The notes under the pieces: model-generated
Databases searched by the model: none
What the model was told of the DNA's origin: nothing
The model's input: only the letters and a program-made list of their open reading frames with translations
Made by a program: the position numbers and the translations under genes
Assembly: GCF_002101595.1 (NCBI RefSeq)
Contig: NZ_LQOM01000020.1
Location: 62,001 to 126,000, forward strand
DNA from: Mycobacterium celatum
Lineage (GTDB): Bacteria; Actinomycetota; Actinomycetes; Mycobacteriales; Mycobacteriaceae
Length of the DNA: 64,000 nt
Direction: 5' to 3'
Shown here: positions 17,832 through 25,996 of the stretch, piece by piece
How the letters are laid out: the number at the start of each line of letters is the position of its first letter
How positions within the stretch are numbered: position 1 is the first letter of the stretch

Positions 17832-18610
17832 CAGCGGATCCTCGGCTGCGCCGCGGCGCGCCGATGCGCGGCGAGTTCGGCGGTGCCGATCGGATTGCCC
17901 AGCCGGGTGTAGATGAGGTTCTGCTCCATGGCCGCCCGATAGGGCTTGTCGAGCGATTCCCAGATCGCCTTCACGGTGCCTTGAGTTGCGGACGGCGGTT
18001 TGGCAGCGATCGTTGCGGCGATCTCGTGCGCGCGGGCCCAGAGCCGCTCGGGGGAGACCACCTCGGAGACCAATCCGATCTGCAGCGCGGTGTCCGCGCC
18101 GATGCGTTCGTCGTTGCCCATCAACGCTATTCGCAGGGTTTCGCCCAGGCCGACGCGGCGCATCAAGCCGATGGGCTCCAGCGCGCAGACCAATCCCGCC
18201 GAGACGTGGGAGTCGAAAAACGTGGCGTCCGTGGAGCAGATCACCACGTCGGACTCGTTGACGAAGTAGAACGCGCCGGCGGTGCACATGCCCTGCACGG
18301 CGCACACGACTGGTTTCCACATCTTCTGCCACTTAGGGCTGAGCGGTTCGCCGGGATCCTCGTGGTTCCAGATGTTTTCCGGCTGGCCGTATGGCACCTT
18401 GATATCAAGGCCGGCGCTGAATGCGCGGTCGCCGGCCGCGCGCAGCACCACGGCATGGACCGTGTCGTCGAACTTGACGGTGCGCCACGCCTCGGCCATC
18501 TCCTCGCACATTGTGCGGTTGAATGCATTGAGTTGTTCGGGCCGGTTGAGCGTGATCGTGGCGACCCGGTCGTCGTGATCCAACTCAAGCAGGATGGTTT
18601 CGAAGTTCAT
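17831..18610 (-). CDS. Enoyl-CoA hydratase/isomerase-family protein (crotonase), atypical
   Basis: This is a crotonase-fold protein of 259 residues from the ATG at 18610, which forms an ATGA overlap with the upstream gene; an ATG four codons earlier is also possible. The oxyanion-hole segments are present (SAGLDIKVPYG and GMCTAGAFYF). The two Glu residues of true enoyl-CoA hydratases are not at their usual places: the first region reads AGAFYFVNESD and the second FFDSHVSAGL. It therefore may catalyse a different reaction of the superfamily, such as isomerisation, hydrolysis or ring cleavage of an acyl-CoA. It is third in the six-gene operon 13357-20242. Confidence 0.88.
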   Translation of the reverse strand: MNFETILLELDHDDRVATITLNRPEQLNAFNRTMCEEMAEAWRTVKFDDTVHAVVLRAAGDRAFSAGLDIKVPYGQPENIWNHEDPGEPLSPKWQKMWKPVVCAVQGMCTAGAFYFVNESDVVICSTDATFFDSHVSAGLVCALEPIGLMRRVGLGETLRIALMGNDERIGADTALQIGLVSEVVSPERLWARAHEIAATIAAKPPSATQGTVKAIWESLDKPYRAAMEQNLIYTRLGNPIGTAELAAHRRAAAQPRIR

Positions 18611-19410
18611 CGGCACTGCCATTCCGGTGCCCGCTTTTCGGCGAAGGCTTTGGGACCTTCCAGTGAATCCTCGGTGTGCAGATTGCGTTCGCGGAAGGAT
18701 TCGGCAAGCATCTCGGCTTCGTGCAGCGGCAGGTCCAGGCCCTTCAGGATCGCCAGGCGGGTGCCGCGCACGGCAAGCGGCGCGTTGGAGTTGACAATGT
18801 CGGCGATCTCATGGGCGCGCTCCAATAGCCGTTCGTGTTCCACGATTTCGCTGATCATCCCGAGTTCGTATGCCCGCTGTGCGCTCATCCGCTCATGTTT
18901 GCCCATCAGCGCCATCCGCAGCGCGATCGAGCGCGGCAACACCCGGGCCACCCGGACCACTTCACGCCCGGCCACCAGCCCGATGCTGACGTGCGGGTCG
19001 AAGAATGTCGCCTTGTCGGAGGCGATGACGATGTCACCGGTGGTGACCCAGTCGAGTCCGGCGCCGCAACAGATTCCGTTGATGGCAGCCAGCACCGGCT
19101 TGGCCATCGTCCGAAACGGCGGCGTGCCCTCCTGCGGCGCCTCCCACTGTTCGTAGGTCGACAGATACGGCCGTTCGTTGATCACCTTGCCATCGCCGGG
19201 GATGGCCTTGACGTCTGCGCCGGTGCAGAATGCGCGGCCGGTGCCGGTCACGATGAGAAGCCAGATGTTGTCGTCGTTTTCGGCTTCGTGGTAGGCGGCG
19301 CGCAACTCGGTGATCATGTGCGGGCTGAGCGCGTTGAGGGCATCGGGACGATTCAAGGTGATCGTCGCTTTGTGCCCGTCGACCTCATACTTGATTGTGT
19401 CGAACGACAT
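18607..19410 (-). CDS. Enoyl-CoA hydratase/isomerase-family protein (crotonase), atypical
   Basis: This 267-residue crotonase starts at MSFDTIKYEV (19410), with GAAGGGAAG just upstream; a start eight codons earlier is less likely. CoA-binding and oxyanion segments are clear (FCTGADVKAIPG and GICCGAGLDWV). As in the following gene, the usual catalytic Glu positions are changed: CGAGLDWVTT and FFDPHVSIGL. The two proteins share these features and probably arose by tandem duplication or act together. It lies 13 bp downstream of the first crotonase of the operon. Confidence 0.88.
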   Translation of the reverse strand: MSFDTIKYEVDGHKATITLNRPDALNALSPHMITELRAAYHEAENDDNIWLLIVTGTGRAFCTGADVKAIPGDGKVINERPYLSTYEQWEAPQEGTPPFRTMAKPVLAAINGICCGAGLDWVTTGDIVIASDKATFFDPHVSIGLVAGREVVRVARVLPRSIALRMALMGKHERMSAQRAYELGMISEIVEHERLLERAHEIADIVNSNAPLAVRGTRLAILKGLDLPLHEAEMLAESFRERNLHTEDSLEGPKAFAEKRAPEWQCR

Positions 19411-19423
19411 GGTCTTCCCTTCG

Positions 19424-20242
19424 TCAGCGCCCACGGAATTCGGGCGCTCGGCGTTCCCGAAATGCAGCCAGGCCTTCTTTGAAATCGCCGGTGCGGCAAG
19501 ACAGCTCGAGGTTGAAAAGTTCCTGCGTCATCGACTGGCTCAGCGTCGCGTGCTGGCCGTAATGGATGGCCTGCTTGGCCAGCCCGATCGCCACGGTGGG
19601 CCCGGATGCCAGCCGGCCCACCAACTCTTCGGCCGTTTCGTCGAGGTCTGCCGGGCTGACAGCGCGATAAATCAAGCCCCAATCGGCGGCCTCCGATGCG
19701 CCGACTTGCTCGCCGAGCAACAGCATCTGTTTGGCTCGGGTCAGCCCGATCAGCCGCGGCAGCAGCCAGCTAGAGCCCGAATCCAGGCTGAAACCGCGGG
19801 CCAGAAACGGTTCCCAGAACAGCGCATCCGACGCGGCCACCGTGAAGTCGGCGGCCAACGCCAGATTGCAGCCCAGGCCAACCGCCCATCCCCGCACGGC
19901 GCATACCACCGGCAGCTGGATGCTGTGGAGGAGTTCGATGACCCGGTGGGCGGCATGCGGGATACGACGGACCAGATCGCCGGTGCGCGGTCGTTGGCTG
20001 GCTTCGTTGGTGGCGACCCAATCAGCCCCTGCGCAGAAGTGGTCGCCCACGCCGCGAATGAGGATGGCGCGCAACGAGTCATCGGTAGCCGCCTCGGTCA
20101 GCGTCTCGACGAATGCGTCGATCATCGGATGACTCAGCGCGTTGCGCCGGGACGGCCGGTCAAGCGTGAGCCGCAAGATCGGGCCGTCCCGACGCACCGT
20201 GAGCGAGCCGTCGTCGGCCGTGGGATGGAGCTCCTGACTCAC
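19424..20242 (-). CDS. Enoyl-CoA hydratase/isomerase-family protein (crotonase)
   Basis: This 272-residue crotonase opens the minus-strand operon. Oxyanion segments are HFCAGADWVATNE and GWAVGLGCNLALAADF. A Glu lies in the second catalytic region (FWEPFLARGFSLDSG), while the first position is Asn in GLGCNLAL. The start is a GTG at 20242. The 19-bp operator at 20268-20286 lies 26 bp upstream and is shared with the divergent thioesterase operon. It would hydrate or isomerise an unsaturated acyl-CoA made by ligases and dehydrogenases of the same regulon. Confidence 0.9.
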   Translation of the reverse strand: MSQELHPTADDGSLTVRRDGPILRLTLDRPSRRNALSHPMIDAFVETLTEAATDDSLRAILIRGVGDHFCAGADWVATNEASQRPRTGDLVRRIPHAAHRVIELLHSIQLPVVCAVRGWAVGLGCNLALAADFTVAASDALFWEPFLARGFSLDSGSSWLLPRLIGLTRAKQMLLLGEQVGASEAADWGLIYRAVSPADLDETAEELVGRLASGPTVAIGLAKQAIHYGQHATLSQSMTQELFNLELSCRTGDFKEGLAAFRERRAPEFRGR

Positions 20243-20267
20243 CGTTGAATCCGCCCTTCCACGCCGC

Positions 20268-20286
20268 TACGGTTAGCCCTACAGTA
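20268..20286. promoter_or_regulatory. 19-bp operator copy 3 (TACGGTTAGCCCTACAGTA)
   Basis: This matches the pattern TACTGTA-N5-TACAGTA with two differences in the left half. It lies 26 bp upstream of the crotonase-ligase operon (minus) and 79 bp upstream of the thioesterase gene (plus). It is in the right place to repress both directions. Confidence 0.65.
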
Positions 20287-20290
20287 GGCA

Positions 20291-20310
20291 ATACAATTTC
20301 TGCATTGTAT
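20291..20310. promoter_or_regulatory. 20-bp AT-rich palindrome (7+6+7)
   Basis: The arms ATACAAT and ATTGTAT flank six bases. It follows five bases after operator copy 3 in the same divergent promoter region and resembles a second regulator site, possibly for the GntR protein encoded by the plus-strand operon. Its function is inferred from symmetry and location only. Confidence 0.5.
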
Positions 20311-20364
20311 AACTTAGCAAGGAAAGCCGGTCGGCGAAACAGCCGCGTCGGGAAAGAGGACAGC

Positions 20365-21030
20365 ATGGCGCAGACCAGCGGCCCCGCGGGCGCCCGGTTC
20401 GGCGAACAGCCGCTGGCCCAGACCATGGCTGCCGCGGGCGCCATCCGGCGGCTCAGCTCGCTGCTGCTGGCGCTCGAACATCCGCATCCCGCCGTGGACG
20501 CGATGCTCGCCCGGTGCGCCGAGTGGGAACGGGAGCTTGCCGCGGCGGTGCCGCCTGACAGCACACCCCGGATCGGTGACGACGGCGGCAGCCGGCGGGT
20601 GTATCTCGATCACGCCACCGACATCGGCGCATTCAACCCGTGCTTTCCGGAATACCGCTTCGATCACCTCGACGGCCAGACCGCGGCGGGGCGGGTCACC
20701 TTCCCACTTGTGTACGAAGGCCCGCCGGGTTTGGTGCACGGCGGGTTTCTGGGTGTCTTCTTCGACTGTGTCATCCAGCACCAGAACTGCGTGATAGGGC
20801 TGTCCGGCAAGACGCGGTCGCTCAACGTCACCTTCCGCCGGCCGACACCCATACTCACCGAACTACGTTTCGACATCACCCGCTCTGAGGTCGAACGAGG
20901 CATCACGTCGACGGCCCGGCTGTCCCTCGACGAGGAGGTGCTGTGCGCCGGCGAGGTCAACACGCTGGCGATGCCGCCGGACAAGTTGACCGGATACCGT
21001 TTCGGCAAGCGACGAGCCGAGAAGGCCTGA
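20365..21030 (+). CDS. Hotdog-fold (PaaI-like) acyl-CoA thioesterase
   Basis: This is a 221-residue protein with a C-terminal single hotdog domain (about residues 95-210). The signature is PPGLVHGGFLGVFFDCVIQH, in which the HGG turn and the following Asp are typical of PaaI-type thioesterases. The N-terminal 90 residues are helical and may mediate oligomerisation. The start at 20365 follows GAAAGAGGA; the longer frame from 20245 crosses the operator region and is rejected. It heads an operon with GntR and crotonase genes. It may release CoA from dead-end or pathway acyl-CoAs. A second member is encoded at 40139-40756. Confidence 0.85.
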   Translation: MAQTSGPAGARFGEQPLAQTMAAAGAIRRLSSLLLALEHPHPAVDAMLARCAEWERELAAAVPPDSTPRIGDDGGSRRVYLDHATDIGAFNPCFPEYRFDHLDGQTAAGRVTFPLVYEGPPGLVHGGFLGVFFDCVIQHQNCVIGLSGKTRSLNVTFRRPTPILTELRFDITRSEVERGITSTARLSLDEEVLCAGEVNTLAMPPDKLTGYRFGKRRAEKA

Positions 21031-21031
21031 C

Positions 21032-21817
21032 ATGGCACGCATTCGCCAACCCCGCGTCGCCGAAATCGTGGCATCGCGATTGCGTGACGACATCCTGTCG
21101 GGGCGCCTGAAAGAAGGCGACATGCTGCCGTCCCAGGAGAGCATGTTCGGCCAATTCGGGGTGAGCCCGCCGGCGCTGCGTGAGGCGATCCACATTTTGG
21201 AGGCCGACGGCCTGATCTCGGTGCGCCGCGGCAATGTCGGTGGGGCGGTCGTGCACCAGCCGACGGCCGAACGGACCGCGCAGATGATCAGCATGGTGTT
21301 GCAGGCGCGGGCCGCGACGCCGGCCGACGTCAGCGAGGCACTGCTGCATTTGGAACCGATCTGCGCGGGTATGTGTGCGGCCCGCGACGACCGCATGTCC
21401 GAAGTGGTGCCCTATCTGCAGGCCGAAATGAACGCGCAGATAGAGCAATTCGACGACGCCGCCCAATATGTTCCCAACGCCCGGCGATTCCATGAGGCGC
21501 TGGTCTCCCGATGCGGTAACGAACCGATGATCCTGCTGATCGGTTCCCTGGAGCTGATCTGGTCTGCGCACGAGTCATCGGTGTGGAGCGACCACGGCAA
21601 TCCCGCGCCCATGGCGCAAGAAACCAGGCGCGCGGCGTTACGTGATCATCAGCGTCTGCTCGACGCGATCCGCGACGGCAACGCCGCGCGAGCGGTCCGG
21701 CTGGCGCAGGATCACCTGGCCGCTGCGCGCCGCAACACACTTGCCTTCGGTACCGACAAAACCATTGAGGCCAAGCGGATGTCGAATGGCGTGTGCAGAA
21801 AGGAGTCGCTCAGATGA
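21032..21817 (+). CDS. GntR-family regulator, FadR subfamily
   Basis: This is a 261-residue regulator. The N-terminal winged HTH carries FGVSPPALREAIHILEADGL, and the FCD domain follows from about residue 95 with conserved acidic and His residues (RRFHEALVSRCGNE, RDHQRLLDAIRDG). It begins one base after the thioesterase stop and overlaps the crotonase start (ATGA). As the only regulator inside the 20365-22692 operon, it is a candidate to bind the divergent promoter region at 20268-20310, where a second palindrome is present. It is related to the GntR protein at 4615. Confidence 0.9.
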   Translation: MARIRQPRVAEIVASRLRDDILSGRLKEGDMLPSQESMFGQFGVSPPALREAIHILEADGLISVRRGNVGGAVVHQPTAERTAQMISMVLQARAATPADVSEALLHLEPICAGMCAARDDRMSEVVPYLQAEMNAQIEQFDDAAQYVPNARRFHEALVSRCGNEPMILLIGSLELIWSAHESSVWSDHGNPAPMAQETRRAALRDHQRLLDAIRDGNAARAVRLAQDHLAAARRNTLAFGTDKTIEAKRMSNGVCRKESLR

Positions 21818-22692
21818 CAGCGGCAGATGATCGTGTCCTGTTCGACGTCGATACAGAAAAGCGAATCGCCACGATCACGCTGAACAATCCCCGGCAGCGC
21901 AACTCCTACGACGCGTCGATGCGCGACGCCCTCGCGCGCTACCTCGATCGGGTTGCCGACGACGACGACCTCACCGTGGTACTGCTGCGAGGTGCCGATG
22001 GGGTTTTCAGCACCGGCGCCGACATGAACAACGCCTACGGCTGGTACGGTGAGCGCGGCAAGCCGGACGCCAAGAACCGTCCCAGTCAACGCCGCCGGTT
22101 GGCGGTGGATCGCAAATCGTTCGGCTTCTATCACAACCTGATGGGTTTTCCGAAGGTCACCGTCGGTGAGATCAGCGGCTATGCGCTCGGCGGGGGCTTC
22201 GAGATGGCGCTGATGACCGACATTTCGGTGATTGCGCGCGATACGAAAATCGGCATGCCGGCCACCCGCTTTCTGGGCCCGGCGCTGGGCAGCCTGCATA
22301 TGTTCTTCCACCGGTTGGGGCCGGTGCTGGCGCGGCGGCTGCTGTTGACTGGCGACATCATCGAGGCCAGCGCCGTCGAGCATCTTGGAATCTTTACCGA
22401 AACTTGTGATCCCGGCATGGTCACCAAGCGGGCCCGGTATTGGGCGGAGAAGGCGGCGAAAATGCCCGCTGATGGTGTGGTTATCGCCAAGGAGGCGTTC
22501 CGGCTCGTCGAACAGAGTCAGGCGTACCAAGGGGAGGAGGTAGCCAGCTATCTGTTCCACGCATTCGGAACGAACTTGCAATTCGCGCCCGGGGAGTTCA
22601 ACTTCGTCAAGACGCGCGCGCAGCACGGCACCAAAGAAGCATTCCGGTTACGCGACGAGCACTTCGACGTCCCGGAGCCCGACGCGCCGTAG
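21814..22692 (+). CDS. Enoyl-CoA hydratase/isomerase-family protein (crotonase)
   Basis: This 292-residue crotonase has oxyanion segments FSTGADMNNAYG and GYALGGGFEMALMTD; the Glu in GGGFEMAL occupies the first catalytic position. The second region reads KIGMPATRFLGPALG, with no Glu at the usual place. It is longer than typical hydratases, with an insertion of about 20 residues after the first oxyanion segment. The start at 21814 follows AAGGAG and forms an ATGA overlap with the GntR stop. It is convergent with the TetR gene; a palindromic element lies between the two. Confidence 0.9.
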   Translation: MTAADDRVLFDVDTEKRIATITLNNPRQRNSYDASMRDALARYLDRVADDDDLTVVLLRGADGVFSTGADMNNAYGWYGERGKPDAKNRPSQRRRLAVDRKSFGFYHNLMGFPKVTVGEISGYALGGGFEMALMTDISVIARDTKIGMPATRFLGPALGSLHMFFHRLGPVLARRLLLTGDIIEASAVEHLGIFTETCDPGMVTKRARYWAEKAAKMPADGVVIAKEAFRLVEQSQAYQGEEVASYLFHAFGTNLQFAPGEFNFVKTRAQHGTKEAFRLRDEHFDVPEPDAP

Positions 22693-22705
22693 ACGCCGAG
22701 CGCCG

Positions 22706-22757
22706 AACGTGTAATCAGGGCGAGAAAATGGCCGAAATTTCACCCTCAGTGCACGTT
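22706..22757. terminator. Imperfect palindrome between convergent genes
   Basis: The 18-base arms at 22706-22723 and 22740-22757 pair at 14 of 18 positions around a 16-base centre. It sits between the crotonase stop (22692) and the end of the TetR gene (22769). It resembles dispersed mycobacterial palindromes and could act as a bidirectional terminator. No T-run follows. Confidence 0.55.
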
Positions 22758-22768
22758 GGGTGCGTGCG

Positions 22769-23530
22769 TCAGCGTGCCGACTTAGTTCGTCTCGGCTTAA
22801 CTGGTTTGCGTTGGCGGGCAGCCGGTTTCGATCTCTGTTCGATCAGCCGGCTGGCGTGGTCGAGGATGCACTCCAGCCCGTATTCGAAGTTGTTGTCGTC
22901 GGGAGCCCCGATGTGGTAGCCCTTTGCCGTCATCTTGGCCAGCAGTGGCGTAGTTTCGGCGTCGATGACCATGGCATCTTCGATGGTCCGCCCGCCGTTC
23001 TCGGTCGCCTGATTCTTCTGGTGCAGCCGATGCAGAACCACCGATCCGCGGACATGGACCGACACCGCGGAGTAGGTGTCGAAAGCCTCTTCCGGGGACA
23101 AACCCGCGTCGACCAGACCCGCGATCGCCTTCTCGATTTCCTGAACTCCCAGTCTCGCCGCTTTGGGGCTCAGTGCGGATCGAATCAGAATCAGGTCGCA
23201 CAGGATCGGGTTACCGAGGAATGTCTTGCGCATGGAGCGGGCGTGATTGCGCAACGTTTCGCGCCAGTCGCTGGCCTCGACGTACGGCGTGGCGAACACG
23301 TACTTGCTCAGCGCGCGATCGGTCATCGCGTTGAGCAGGTCGTCCTTCTTGCGGAAGTACCAGTAGATGCTGGTGACGCCCACACCGAGGTGCTTGCCCA
23401 GCAGTGGCATGCTCAGGTTGTCGATCGACACCTGCTCGGCGAGTTCGAACGCACCGCTGATGATGTCGTCGGGGTTGATGGATCCGCGTTCGCGTCGCTG
23501 ACGCTTTTCGGCGGTCGCTTGCTTGGCCAC
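22769..23530 (-). CDS. TetR-family transcriptional regulator
   Basis: This is a regulator of about 253 residues from the GTG at 23530, chosen because GGAGG lies eight bases before it; in-frame ATG codons at 23542 and 23554 are alternatives. The N-terminal HTH is LSMPLLGKHLGVGVTSIYWYFRKKDD, with the TetR signature helix ending in Tyr-x-Tyr-Phe. The C-terminal ligand domain is of the TetR_C type. The tail is basic (KPAARQRKPVKPRR). It is divergent from the SDR-lyase operon, and operator copy 4 (23639-23657) lies in the shared promoter region. That makes it the best local candidate for the protein that binds the nine 19-bp repeats. Confidence 0.9.
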   Translation of the reverse strand: MAKQATAEKRQRRERGSINPDDIISGAFELAEQVSIDNLSMPLLGKHLGVGVTSIYWYFRKKDDLLNAMTDRALSKYVFATPYVEASDWRETLRNHARSMRKTFLGNPILCDLILIRSALSPKAARLGVQEIEKAIAGLVDAGLSPEEAFDTYSAVSVHVRGSVVLHRLHQKNQATENGGRTIEDAMVIDAETTPLLAKMTAKGYHIGAPDDNNFEYGLECILDHASRLIEQRSKPAARQRKPVKPRRTKSAR

Positions 23531-23638
23531 GAGGGGCACCTCCATCGACTTCAATGCTGTGCGGGCCGGTGAATCGAATCTACCGGCAGTTTGCTCACCG
23601 AACTGCGCCGTTGCAGCCGTGTCGCCGCTACCATCAAC

Positions 23639-23657
23639 TACTGTAATACCTATCGTA
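23639..23657. promoter_or_regulatory. 19-bp operator copy 4 (TACTGTAATACCTATCGTA)
   Basis: The left half is a perfect TACTGTA; the right half differs at two bases. It lies 18 bp upstream of the SDR ATG and about 109 bp upstream of the TetR start, so it could serve autoregulation as well as control of the plus-strand operon. Confidence 0.65.
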
Positions 23658-23674
23658 GGGGTTTTGATAACGAC

Positions 23675-24472
23675 ATGGATCTAGGATTGGCGAACGCCGC
23701 CGCGGCTGTCGTCGGTGGCGGACGCGGCATGGGTCTGGCCACGGCGCGCTGTCTGGCCGACGACGGCGCCCGGGTAGCGATTATCGCGCGCTCTCGAAAC
23801 GATCTCGACCGCGCGGCGGCGGACTTGGCCAGTCGCGGTAGTCCCGACGCGTTCGGGCTAGTGGCCGATATCACCGACGCCGGCGAGGTCGACAACGCGT
23901 TCGCCGAGTTGGGTGAACGGTGGGACGGCGAACTCAACATCCTCATCAACGCGGTCGGTCCGACGGTTCGGGGCGACTTCGAATCGCTCACCGACGATCA
24001 ATGGCGCCAAGCGGTCGACGAGGGCGCGATGGGAATGGTGCATTGCGTCCGCTCGGCGCTTCCCCTGCTGCGCAAGGCGCCGTGGGCACGGATCGTCAAC
24101 TTCTCCGCACATTCGACGCAGCGGCAAAGCGTCGTGCTGCCCGCCTACACGGCCGCCAAGGCGATGCTGACGAGCATTTCCAAAAACCTGTCGTTGCTGC
24201 TCGCCAAGGACGAGATCCTGGTCAACGTGGTGTCACCGGGCAGCATCGCATCCGAGTCGCTGGTCGGCTGGGCCAAGTCGGTCGGCGTCGACGGCGACAA
24301 CCCGTATCGGTTGATGGACGCGATTGCCAAGCACTTCGGGCATCCGGCGCATCTGCCTCGCGCCGGGCTGCCCGACGAAATCGGGCCCGTCGTCGCCTTT
24401 TTGGCGTCGCAGCGCAACTCCTACATGACCGGAGCGAACATCAACGTCGACGGCGGCTCGGACTTCACGTAA
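23675..24472 (+). CDS. Short-chain dehydrogenase/reductase
   Basis: This 265-residue SDR has the nucleotide-binding turn GGGRGMG near residue 15, an NAVG-type block (INAVGPTVRG) replacing the usual NNAG, and a catalytic pair in AYTAAKAM. The C-terminal block SYMTGANINVDGG is typical. The ATG at 23675 is taken because upstream codons in the same frame run through the operator; its ribosome site is weak. A lyase of the DHDPS family follows seven bases after the stop, suggesting that the alcohol or ketone it handles is an aldol-type intermediate. Confidence 0.9.
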   Translation: MDLGLANAAAAVVGGGRGMGLATARCLADDGARVAIIARSRNDLDRAAADLASRGSPDAFGLVADITDAGEVDNAFAELGERWDGELNILINAVGPTVRGDFESLTDDQWRQAVDEGAMGMVHCVRSALPLLRKAPWARIVNFSAHSTQRQSVVLPAYTAAKAMLTSISKNLSLLLAKDEILVNVVSPGSIASESLVGWAKSVGVDGDNPYRLMDAIAKHFGHPAHLPRAGLPDEIGPVVAFLASQRNSYMTGANINVDGGSDFT

Positions 24473-24479
24473 GGAGCGG

Positions 24480-25490
24480 ATGGTGGCGACGGCTTCTGAG
24501 GCACGCGGGTGGGCGCGTATTGCTTTGCGGGGTATCGGCGACTCGTTGTACACGCCGTTTTGTGGGGCCGACGGCGACGACATCGACTGGGACGCGTATC
24601 GGACGCTGGTGCGTTACTGCGTCGGCGACCTAGGTCACCCAATGTTGTGGTGTACCAGCGGTATCGCCGAGTTCTGGTCGTTGACGCTCGACGAACGTAA
24701 GCGGTTGCTGGAGGTGGCGATTGAGGAGGGCCGCGCCGCCAACCCCGACGTCGTCATACAGGCGTGCACGGCGGCCATGTCGGCCAAGGACTGCCTGGAT
24801 TTGACGTTGCATGCCCAGCGGGCCGGCGCCGACATCGCCTACATCCAGACACCGATGATGGAGGCGCACGGCGGCGAGGGCGTGCTGCGCTTCTTCAAAT
24901 ACATTGGCAGCCATACGGATATCGCGCTAGGAATGTTCAATTCGCCGTCGTCGGGCTATGTGCTGACCCCGGCCGAAAGCGCGCGCATCTTCGACGACGT
25001 TCCCGCCGTCTGCGCCACCAAGGAGGGCGCCTTCCGCCCGGCCGCCAGCCGTATGCTGCACGAACTCGCGCCGGGGCTGGTGCTCTGGGAATGCGACAAG
25101 ACGGTCTACCGGGCCGGATGGCTGCGTGACGGGATCGTCTGCCCGGCGCAGCTGGGCACCGCCGGATACCTGTTCGAGACGCCTGAGCGGCGGCTGCTCT
25201 CCGAATATTGGGACTTGATCGTCAACGACAAACTCGTCGAGGCGATGGACTACGCCCGCGATTCGGGTCTGGACCAGTTCGACATGGACCTCGGATCGTG
25301 GTTCACCTGCTACCCGGGACGGCCCGACTACTTCACCCACTGGGGTGGTGCGTTTAAGTACGCCGCATCGCTGCTGGGCCTGCCGATCGGGGACTATCCG
25401 CATTCCCGGCCGCCGCAAGCCAAGCTGCCGCGGGAAGCCAAGGTTCAGATCGAAAACGCCTATCGCCGACTCGGATTGGCCGGGGAGTAA
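24480..25490 (+). CDS. DHDPS/NAL-family lyase (possible hydratase-aldolase)
   Basis: This 336-residue TIM-barrel protein belongs to the dihydrodipicolinate synthase / N-acetylneuraminate lyase superfamily. The Schiff-base Lys is Lys181 in AVCATKEGAF. The pyruvate-binding segment near residue 60 reads CTSGIAEFWSLTLDER, in the place of the usual GTTGE. The length exceeds true DHDPS (about 290 residues) and is closer to the hydratase-aldolases that remove pyruvate during aromatic-ring degradation; that comparison is from memory. No lysine-biosynthesis gene is nearby. Start is ATG at 24480 with AAGGAG very close, so the GTG one codon later is an alternative. Confidence 0.85.
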   Translation: MVATASEARGWARIALRGIGDSLYTPFCGADGDDIDWDAYRTLVRYCVGDLGHPMLWCTSGIAEFWSLTLDERKRLLEVAIEEGRAANPDVVIQACTAAMSAKDCLDLTLHAQRAGADIAYIQTPMMEAHGGEGVLRFFKYIGSHTDIALGMFNSPSSGYVLTPAESARIFDDVPAVCATKEGAFRPAASRMLHELAPGLVLWECDKTVYRAGWLRDGIVCPAQLGTAGYLFETPERRLLSEYWDLIVNDKLVEAMDYARDSGLDQFDMDLGSWFTCYPGRPDYFTHWGGAFKYAASLLGLPIGDYPHSRPPQAKLPREAKVQIENAYRRLGLAGE

Positions 25491-25496
25491 GCCGAC

Positions 25497-25817
25497 TCAA
25501 TCCTGATCGGCGATCAGCCGTTCGCGAATCTCGACGATGTGTTGCTGGCCGGCGGCCGCAACGTCGAGCTTGCCGTGGATCTCACCGACATGCCCCCGCA
25601 GGACGGTGATGTCTTCGCGTACGGCATTGAAGCTGGCGGTGGTGGCTCGACGGAAGTCACGCAGTTCGTCACGAAATTCGGTGACATCGCGGTCGGCCGC
25701 GCCGGCAAGGACACGTGCCGCCGCGGCGTCTTGTTCGCTTGCTCGAACCCGCTCGCTGAGCTGGTGCACCTGCGACTCCAACTTGGTCACGCGGGCTTCC
25801 AGGCTGTCGGGCGACAT
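25497..25817 (-). CDS. Small coiled-coil protein, unknown function
   Basis: The 106-residue product is almost entirely heptad-patterned helix (LEARVTKLESQVHQLSERV onwards), with no Cys, no membrane segment and no catalytic motif. Charged residues dominate. Such proteins recur in mycobacterial genomes as conserved hypotheticals. It lies on the minus strand between two plus-strand operons and covers nearly all of that gap up to the promoter at 25938. Coding potential looks real because the codon third positions are GC-rich in this frame. Function unknown. Confidence 0.75.
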   Translation of the reverse strand: MSPDSLEARVTKLESQVHQLSERVRASEQDAAAARVLAGAADRDVTEFRDELRDFRRATTASFNAVREDITVLRGHVGEIHGKLDVAAAGQQHIVEIRERLIADQD

Positions 25818-25937
25818 GGTCGTGAGCTTACCGAGTTCCAGTCGCGCTGCCAGTCACTCTGCCACCGCCATCAAATCTGACTTCTGACCAGCGACTGGCG
25901 ACGCAGCGGGAGGCAAGCGCAACTTGCGGGATCCCGC

Positions 25938-25956
25938 TATCGAAAGGTATACAGTA
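25938..25956. promoter_or_regulatory. 19-bp operator copy 5 (TATCGAAAGGTATACAGTA)
   Basis: The right half is a perfect TACAGTA; the left half keeps four of seven consensus bases. It lies 41 bp upstream of the six-gene operon that starts at 25997. On its own it would be weak; its position matches the other copies. Confidence 0.55.
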
Positions 25957-25996
25957 TGAGTAATCAGATTGATCGGACAGCCGCCAGGAGCGTCAT

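Noticed and set aside
17832..18332. N-terminal extension of the ligase at 16410
   Set aside because: It lies inside the crotonase gene and the ligase has a TGATG-coupled start at 17831.
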